Source of the DNA: an uncultured Clostridia bacterium
GTDB taxonomy: Bacteria; Bacillota; Clostridia; Christensenellales; Aristaeellaceae
Direction: 5' to 3'
DNA: 50,677 nucleotides
Assembly (NCBI GenBank): GCA_944362695.1
Contig: CALVTQ010000135.1
Location: 1 to 50,677, forward strand
Position numbers and translations under genes: made by a program. The notes beneath the pieces were generated by a model. That model searched no databases, was not told the origin of the DNA, and saw only the letters and a program-made list of their open reading frames with translations. This document shows, piece after piece, positions 45,433 to 50,677 of the stretch. The first letter of the stretch is position 1, and each line of letters opens with the position of its first letter.

Positions 45433-45495
45433 AAATACAGAATTAAGCCGATCAATTATGGTCAGCCCGTCAGCGGCACGCTTCGTGTCTTCAAT

Positions 45496-45528
45496 TGTAA
45501 GCGGATTGTAAGCGAATCGAAAGCGAAT
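45496..45528 (+). repeat. Three tandem 11-bp repeats at the head of the binding-protein gene
   Basis: TGTAAGCGGAT, TGTAAGCGAAT and CGAAAGCGAAT in direct succession, then CGCGCG. They fall where the signal peptide of the binding protein should be encoded and contain the TTGTAAGCG motif. Between the promoter and this point no start codon opens a usable frame. Confidence 0.65.
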
Positions 45529-45533
45529 CGCGC

Positions 45534-46712
45534 GCAAAGAACAAGACCCTGACCATCGTCGCCTAGGATGCCGGCACCACCGCGTATCTGCAGGCCCAGA
45601 AGGAGGCCTTCGAGGCCAGCCATCCCGGCGTCACCATCGAGTACATCGACATCGCCTCTCAGGACTGGGGCATCAAGTCCACGTCCATGCTCTCCGGCGG
45701 CGACACCAGCGACATCTTCATGGTCAAGGAGAACCTGGACGTCATGAAGTGGGCGCAGCAGGGCTTCGCCAAGCCGCTGACCGACTACATCGCCAACAGC
45801 GGCTTCGATATGTCCGGTTTCGTGGGCATGGAGCCGAACTACGCCGTGGACGACGTGCAGTACGCGCTTCCGTTCCGCTCCGACTTCTGGGTGCTGTTCT
45901 ACAACAAGACCCTGTTTGACGAGGCCGGCATCGCGTATCCGACCAACGACATGACCTGGGAGCAGTACGAGGCTCTGGCCAACGAGATCACCGGCAAGAG
46001 CTCCTGCAAGTACGGCGCGCACAACCACACCTGGCTGTCCGCTGTCGCCAACTTCGCGGTCTGCGACGGCGTGAACACGCTGCTGGACGGCGAGTACAGC
46101 GATCTGCAGTACTTCTACGAGCTGGCCCTGCGCATGGAGGCGTCCGGCGCGATCCGCCCGTACACCGAGGTCAAGGCTGCGAACCTGCACTACTCCGGCG
46201 CGTTCCAGACCGGCGACACGGCCATGATGCCCATGGGCTACTGGTATGTGGCGACCCTCATCAACAACCGCAAGGAAGGCCTGTACGACTTTGACTGGGG
46301 CACCACCGCTCTGCCGCATAAGGACGACGTTCCGGCCGGCTCTTCCTTCGGCAACCTGACCGGCGTGATGATCAACAAGGCTTCCCAGAACAAGGATCTG
46401 GCTTGGGAGTACATCTCCTGGCTGTGCGGCCCGGAGGGCTCTCAGGTGACCGCCGCGACCGGCAACCGTCCGGCGTGGGTCTCCTCTGAGGTCGCCGATG
46501 TGCTCGCCTCCGTCGAGGGCTTCCCGGCTGACGAGAACTCCAAGGCCGCGCTGATCCCGACTCAGGTCTCCATCGAGATCGGCACGCATGAGAAGCTGGC
46601 TGAGATCCAGACCGTCCTCAACGAGGAGCACACCATGATCATGACCGGCGAAATCGACGTCGCCGAGGGCATCGAGGAGATGAACGAGCGCGTCGCCGAG
46701 GTGCTCGAGTAA
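45534..46712 (+). pseudogene. ABC sugar-binding protein (SBP family 1), lacking its start and carrying TAG
   Basis: The recognisable mature part begins at KNKTLTIVA and continues after an in-frame TAG (45564-45566) with DAGTTAYLQAQKEAFEASHP. The TAG stands where Trp would be expected (IVAWD-like). Upstream, the same frame meets TAA at 45498 with no start codon, signal peptide or lipobox Cys. From 45567 to 46712 the frame is clean, with typical family 1 features (PVSFRSD-like ALPFRSDFWVLFYNKTLFDEAGI; PMGYWYVA). The ATG at 45687 would delete the first strand and helix. Either a recent loss, a rearrangement at the tandem repeats, or an assembly fault. Its intact state would be the extracellular lipoprotein receptor for the two permeases downstream. 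Confidence 0.75.
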
Positions 46713-46736
46713 TCCTTCTCACATCAGTCACCCCCG

Positions 46737-46767
46737 GGCGGGTAGGGCCTTCGCCCTCCCGCCTTTT
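46737..46767 (+). terminator. Attenuator-type hairpin between binding protein and first permease
   Basis: GGCGGG-AGGGC / GCCCT-CCCGCC stem with a CTTC loop, then TTTTCC. Partial terminators here are common and keep permease expression below that of the binding protein. Confidence 0.7.
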
Positions 46768-46818
46768 CCTTTCGCCGGGGTGAGATAGACAGACTCTACG
46801 ATAAAGGGGGAGCTTCAC

Positions 46819-47787
46819 ATGGCCGAGAGCACCGTCAAGCGGCGCAAAAGAGGCATGAGCAGGCTCGAACGCAAGAACACGCTCATCGCTTATTCCTTCC
46901 TCGCGCCCAACTTCCTTGGCTTTGCCATCTTCACGCTCGTGCCGGTCGTCTGCGCCATCCTTCTTTCCTTCATGGAATGGAACGGCGGCTCGATCAGCGC
47001 GATCAAATGGGTGGGCCTTGACAACTTCGCGGAGATCTTCAAAGTCGAGAAGGTCGCCGAAAAGTGGGCCGAGGGCAATTATTTCTATTTCTTCAACCGC
47101 GTGGACCTTGGCATCGCGCTCAAGAACACGGTGTTCTACACGGTCGTCACCGTGCCGCTGACGCTCGTGTGCTCCATCGCGCTGGCCCTCGCGCTCAACA
47201 AGGTCAAGGGCGCGGTCGCCTTCCGCACGGTCTTCTTCTTCCCGTATGTCGCCTCGATGGTCGCCATCTGCGTCTGCTGGAATTTCATGCTGATGAAGGA
47301 CGGCCCGATCAACCAGATGATTATGGCGCTGGGCATCAACTTCAACAAGTCGTGGACGGCGGACTCGACGATGGCCATGTGGGCCATCATTCTGGTCAGC
47401 GTCTGGCGCTCGATGGGCTATTACATGGTCATCTACCTCGCCGCGCTGCAGGGCGTCCCGCGCGAGCTTTACGAGGCCGCGACGGTGGACGGCGCGAATA
47501 AGTGGCAGCAGTTCCTCAACGTCACCCTGCCGCAGATCAAGCCGACGACGTTCTTCTGCTCCATCATGCTGATCATCGGCTGCTTCAAGATCTACGATAC
47601 CGTCGCCATCATGACCGAGGGCAGCCCGGGCCGCGCGACCAAGATGCTGGTCACCTACATCTACGACGTGGCGTTCAACCAGATCAAATACGGCATCGCC
47701 AGCGCGATCTCGATGGTGCTGCTCATCCTCGTTCTGATCGTGACGGTCATCCAGTTCGCCAACGAGAAGAAGTTCGCCAACGTTTGA
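46819..47787 (+). CDS. ABC sugar transporter permease (MalF/UgpA type)
   Basis: 322 aa, six helices after a basic N-terminus (KRRKRGMSRLERKNT). The ATPase-docking EAA loop reads GVPRELYEAATVDGANKWQQ. It forms the membrane channel with the next gene product. Start supported by AAAGGGGGAG upstream. Family CUT1, importing oligosaccharides; the locus suggests uronide-containing ones. No ATPase is encoded beside it. Confidence 0.93.
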   Translation: MAESTVKRRKRGMSRLERKNTLIAYSFLAPNFLGFAIFTLVPVVCAILLSFMEWNGGSISAIKWVGLDNFAEIFKVEKVAEKWAEGNYFYFFNRVDLGIALKNTVFYTVVTVPLTLVCSIALALALNKVKGAVAFRTVFFFPYVASMVAICVCWNFMLMKDGPINQMIMALGINFNKSWTADSTMAMWAIILVSVWRSMGYYMVIYLAALQGVPRELYEAATVDGANKWQQFLNVTLPQIKPTTFFCSIMLIIGCFKIYDTVAIMTEGSPGRATKMLVTYIYDVAFNQIKYGIASAISMVLLILVLIVTVIQFANEKKFANV

Positions 47788-47803
47788 GAAAGGAGGTTCA
47801 TCC

Positions 47804-48673
47804 ATGGCTCAAGCTACTGTCACCGGAAAGCAGATCCGCAAGGACAACGCCGCCATGCAGCTCGTCGGCAACGTGCTGCTGTATGTCGTGCTCATCGGCC
47901 TCGCGATCTTCACGCTCATTCCCTTCGTTTGGATGATCTCCTCCTCGCTCAAGCTCGATCAGGAGGTCTTCCAGTACTCCATCCGCTGGATTCCCGAGGT
48001 CTGCCACTGGGAAAACTACCAGCTCATCTGGGAAAAGGTGCCGCTGCTGACGTATTTTAAGAACACCGCGTTCATCGCCATCGTCGTCACCATCCTGCAG
48101 ACGCTGACCTCGTCCTTCGCGGCGTACGCCTTCGCCAAGCTCCATTTCAAGGGCCGCGACGTGCTCTTCCTGTGCTATATCTCCACCATCGCGGTGCCGT
48201 GGCAGGCCTACATGCTGCCGCAGTTCATCATGATGCGCTCCGTCGGCCTGTATGACACGCTCTGGGCGATGGTCGCGCTCCAGGCGTTCAGCGCGTTCGG
48301 CGTGTTCCTGATGCGCCAGTTCTATCAGGGCATCCCCACCGACCTGTGCGAGGCTGCGCGCATCGACGGCCTGAGCGAGTACGGCATCTGGGCGCGCATC
48401 ATGCCGCCGCTGTCCAAGGCCGCCATCGCCACGCTCGTCATCTTCACGTTCGTGGGCACGTGGAATGACTACATGGGCCCGATGATCTATCTGACGCAGG
48501 ACGCCAACAAGACCGTGCAGGTCGGCCTGCGCCGCTTCATTCAGGAGTATTCCAGCGATTACCACCTGATCATGGCGGCTTCGCTGGTCTCGCTGCTGCC
48601 GGTTTCCATCGTGTTCCTGAGCCTGCAGAAGTACTTCATCGAGGGCATCGCGACCTCCGGCCTCAAGGGCTGA
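47804..48673 (+). CDS. ABC sugar transporter permease (MalG/UgpE type)
   Basis: 289 aa, six helices. EAA loop: GIPTDLCEAARIDGLSEYGI; the N-terminal family motif PFVWMISSSLK is present. It pairs with the upstream permease. AAAGGAGG lies 8 nt before the ATG and the gene begins 16 nt after the previous stop. Confidence 0.94.
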   Translation: MAQATVTGKQIRKDNAAMQLVGNVLLYVVLIGLAIFTLIPFVWMISSSLKLDQEVFQYSIRWIPEVCHWENYQLIWEKVPLLTYFKNTAFIAIVVTILQTLTSSFAAYAFAKLHFKGRDVLFLCYISTIAVPWQAYMLPQFIMMRSVGLYDTLWAMVALQAFSAFGVFLMRQFYQGIPTDLCEAARIDGLSEYGIWARIMPPLSKAAIATLVIFTFVGTWNDYMGPMIYLTQDANKTVQVGLRRFIQEYSSDYHLIMAASLVSLLPVSIVFLSLQKYFIEGIATSGLKG

Positions 48674-48688
48674 TTCCCACGCCATACC

Positions 48689-48718
48689 GGGCAGGCGGGC
48701 CGAACCGTCTGCCCTTTT
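48689..48718 (+). terminator. Terminator of the ABC transporter operon
   Basis: GGGCAG-CGG / CCG-CTGCCC stem with a 6-nt loop, followed by TTTT. Confidence 0.85.
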
Positions 48719-48738
48719 CCATGCGCAGCGCCCCGCGC

Positions 48739-48767
48739 TTGAAAAGCATGTGGACATGTGTTATCAT
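48739..48767 (+). promoter_or_regulatory. Promoter of the DUF2264 gene
   Basis: TTGAAA (48739-48744), a 17-bp spacer and TATCAT (48762-48767), 61 nt before the start codon. The spacer contains the near-palindrome CATGTGGACATG. Confidence 0.7.
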
Positions 48768-48828
48768 GAACAGCATCATCCGCGAGGCCGGGCCGAACGG
48801 CACGCGCAGAAACAGAGAGGACGATAGC

Positions 48829-49959
48829 ATGACACGCAGCGAATGGCTCGCGGCGATGCTCCGCATTGCCGATCCCGTTCTTGACAATCTCGCCGAGGGC
48901 AAGCTCCGCGCGAACCTGCCCACGGTTTTCCATCCCAACCGCGCGGACTTCACGCATCTTGAGGCCCTCGGACGCACGGTCTGCGGCATCGCGCCGTGGC
49001 TCGAGCTGGGCGGCCTCACCGGCGAGGAGGCCGTGACGCAGGCGCATTACCGCGATCTGACCCGCCGCGCCATCCGCATGGCGGTCGATCCCGATTCGCC
49101 CGATTACATGAATTTCAGCAAGGGCTACGGTCAGGCGCTGGTCGACGCGGCGTTCCTCGCGCACGGCGTCGTCCGCGCGCCCAGGCAGCTCGGCGCTTGC
49201 CTCGACGATGACACCCGCCGCCTGCTGGCCAAGGCCCTGCGCGATACGCGCGTGTTCACGCCGTTTGTGTGCAATTGGCTGCTCTTTTCGGCGATGGTCG
49301 AGGCCGCGCTGTTCGTGCTCGGCGAGCCGGACTGCGACATGACGCGCGTCGATTACGCCGTCAACATGCATCAAAGCTGGTATAAGGGCGACGGTCTCTA
49401 CGGCGACGGCCCCGATTTCCATTGGGATTACTACAACAGCTTCGTCATCCATCCGATGCTGCTGGACGTCGTGCGCACATTTGAGTATAAAGGCCGCGAT
49501 TACGACAAGCTGCTCCCCATTCTCACGGAGCGCTCCGCCCGCTACGCCGCCATACTCGAGCGCCTGATCGCGCCCGACGGCACGTATCCCATCATCGGCC
49601 GCTCGATCACCTACCGCTTCGGCGCGTTCCAGCTGCTCGCGCAGGCCGCGCTTTCCGGCTTCCTCCCCGAAGATGTCGCGCCCGCACAGGTGCGCTGCGC
49701 CCTGTCCGCCGTCATCGCGCGCACGCTGAAAAGCCCGATGTTCGATGAAAATGGATGGCTGCTGCCCGGCGTATACGGCGAACAGCCCGGCCTCGCCGAG
49801 GGCTATATCAGCACCGGCTCGCTCTATCTCTGCGAGAGCGTGTTCCTTCCGCTTGGCCTTTCGCCCGACGCCCCGTTCTGGCGTGATCCCGATCAGCCGT
49901 GGACGGCCAAAAAGCTCTGGGCGGGCGCGGACATGCCCTGCGACCACGCGCTCGAGTGA
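48829..49959 (+). CDS. DUF2264 family protein
   Basis: 376 aa from the ATG at 48829 (MTRSEWLAAMLRIADPVLDN), preceded by GAGAGG. The family stretches are FSKGYGQALVDAAFLA, GDGLYGDGPDFHWDYYNSFV, LIAPDGTYPIIGRS and RFGAFQLLAQAAL. The alpha-helical make-up is like the alpha/alpha toroids of lyases and hydrolases, but the function of DUF2264 is not established to my knowledge. No signal peptide. It lies beside a lyase/GH88/GH2 locus, which points to glycan breakdown. It has its own promoter and terminator. Confidence 0.88.
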   Translation: MTRSEWLAAMLRIADPVLDNLAEGKLRANLPTVFHPNRADFTHLEALGRTVCGIAPWLELGGLTGEEAVTQAHYRDLTRRAIRMAVDPDSPDYMNFSKGYGQALVDAAFLAHGVVRAPRQLGACLDDDTRRLLAKALRDTRVFTPFVCNWLLFSAMVEAALFVLGEPDCDMTRVDYAVNMHQSWYKGDGLYGDGPDFHWDYYNSFVIHPMLLDVVRTFEYKGRDYDKLLPILTERSARYAAILERLIAPDGTYPIIGRSITYRFGAFQLLAQAALSGFLPEDVAPAQVRCALSAVIARTLKSPMFDENGWLLPGVYGEQPGLAEGYISTGSLYLCESVFLPLGLSPDAPFWRDPDQPWTAKKLWAGADMPCDHALE

Positions 49960-49978
49960 CGCGCATCACCCCACATAC

Positions 49979-50014
49979 AAACAAGCTCTGTCAACCTGGC
50001 AGAGCTTGTTTTTT
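49979..50014. terminator. Terminator after the DUF2264 gene
   Basis: Perfect AACAAGCTCTG / CAGAGCTTGTT stem with TTTTTT after it. It can also serve the convergent ABC-2 permease gene. Confidence 0.9.
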
Positions 50015-50030
50015 GATTCAATTTGACGCC

Positions 50031-50603
50031 TTACGCCGTCATCCTCCGCTCAAACAGACGCGCCGCCGTCGGCACAGCCGCCGCGCTCACGATCACGGCG
50101 ACGGCCAGCATCGCGGCGTTCATCGCCGCCGGAGAGGTCAGCCCGAGTTCCGTCATCACAGAATCCACCGCCGACATGACCACCACCTGCAAAATCACCG
50201 CCGCGAGATACACCCATCTGCCCTTGTGAAACCCCGTGTGCATCATCAGCGTCAGGGCAAATGCGCTCGTGATCAGCGATACCGCCAGCATCATCGGCAG
50301 CTGCGCGTCGACCGCGCCCATCACAGCCGTGCCAATCAGCGCCACGCCCATCATCGCCCATGCCAGCAGAAATTTATGCAGCACATACGTCACAGGCTTC
50401 ACCGGCATCATCATGCACAGCCTGTCAAACCCGGCCATTTCGTCCTGACTCATCAGGCTCACCGGCACCATCAGCGCATACGCCATCCAGAAATACAGCA
50501 CCGACGAGCTCGCATTCATGGCGCTGAACAATGCGACGACCACGACGTAGACGAGCATCGCCTTTCCCAAGCCCGCCGCGCTCTGGCGAAACACTCCCTT
50601 CAT
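50031..50603 (-). CDS. ABC-2 type transporter permease
   Basis: 190 aa, about six helices. The conserved DEMAGFDRLCMMMPVKPVTY segment after the second helix is typical of small ABC-2 permeases in Gram-positive export systems. I chose the ATG at 50603 because it overlaps the TGA of the ATPase gene as ATGA; an ATG two codons upstream is also possible and sits closer to the GGAG. The substrate is unknown (lipid, peptide or drug). Confidence 0.85.
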   Translation of the reverse strand: MKGVFRQSAAGLGKAMLVYVVVVALFSAMNASSSVLYFWMAYALMVPVSLMSQDEMAGFDRLCMMMPVKPVTYVLHKFLLAWAMMGVALIGTAVMGAVDAQLPMMLAVSLITSAFALTLMMHTGFHKGRWVYLAAVILQVVVMSAVDSVMTELGLTSPAAMNAAMLAVAVIVSAAAVPTAARLFERRMTA

Positions 50604-50677
50604 GCGCATTTCTCTCCTTTCGTCATCAGCAGCATGATGTCCTCGATGCCCGCGCCCTGCACCTCGCCCGCGTACAG
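50600..50677 (-). CDS. ABC transporter ATP-binding protein (3' end only)
   Basis: The last 25 codons, ending GAGIEDIMLLMTKGEKCA. The LEDIMLxxxKGE pattern is the usual C-terminus of ATPases paired with ABC-2 permeases. The stop overlaps the permease start, so the two are coupled. Confidence 0.7.
   Translation of the reverse strand: MYAGEVQGAGIEDIMLLMTKGEKCA

Noticed and set aside
45564-45566. Stop-codon recoding (TAG read as an amino acid)
   Set aside because: No other intact gene in the window has an internal TAG, and the same gene also lacks its start, so damage or error is simpler.

Overview
The window reads as chromosomal DNA of a GC-rich, anaerobic, endospore-forming member of the Clostridia (Bacillota). 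The basis is spoIVA with a sigma-E-like promoter, a GerM-type lipoprotein, the Firmicutes order yicC-remA-gmk-rpoZ-coaBC, RqcH and MutS2, an Rnf complex, and GGAGG ribosome sites before almost every gene. Placement below class (possibly a gut lineage, given the glucuronidase locus) is inference.

Layout: (1) 1-4260, minus strand: rnfC-rnfD-rnfG-rnfE, running off the left edge, with an RnfG enlarged by four extra FMN-binding-like repeats. (2) 4339-5940: spoIVA. (3) 6.0-10.9 kb: a patch of damaged genes, namely a frameshifted secreted esterase, two truncated GH3 beta-glucosidases, a GtrA fragment fused to one of them, and a broken GHKL sensor kinase on the plus strand. A short palindromic intergenic repeat lies in and around this patch. 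(4) 11.1-29.0 kb, minus strand: one long housekeeping gene series, secD-secF-recJ-relA-dtd-MBL hydrolase-hemZ-unknown-cyclophilin-zapA-U32-mutS2-htrA, with many stop/start overlaps. (5) 29.1-34.8 kb, minus strand: gerM, then rdgB-yfcE, then yicC-remA-gmk-rpoZ-coaBC. (6) 34.8-36.7 kb, plus strand: rqcH. (7) 36.7-38.5 kb: an SLC13/ArsB-type permease and an orphan NuoE-like [2Fe-2S] protein, each with its own promoter. (8) 38.5-49.96 kb: a two-armed carbohydrate locus. The minus arm carries lacI, beta-glucuronidase (GH2), a heparinase II/III-like lyase, GH88 unsaturated uronyl hydrolase and an unrecognised beta-rich protein. The plus arm carries an ABC sugar-binding protein, two permeases and a DUF2264 protein. 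(9) 49.98-50.68 kb, minus strand: an ABC-2 permease and the tail of its ATPase.

The carbohydrate locus fits uptake and breakdown of uronic-acid-containing glycans. A lyase would release unsaturated uronides, GH88 would remove them, GH2 would remove saturated glucuronic acid, and the ABC permeases would import oligosaccharides. No ABC ATPase is encoded beside them, which is usual for systems sharing an MsmK-type ATPase. The binding-protein gene lacks a signal peptide and carries an in-frame TAG, so the importer may be inactive or the sequence wrong there.

The most notable points are the five-domain RnfG, the cluster of decayed genes, the 23-bp dispersed palindrome with a conserved mismatch, and the TTGTAAGCG motif on both sides of the lacI/ABC divergent region. 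No CRISPR array, rRNA, tRNA, transposase or prophage gene was seen.
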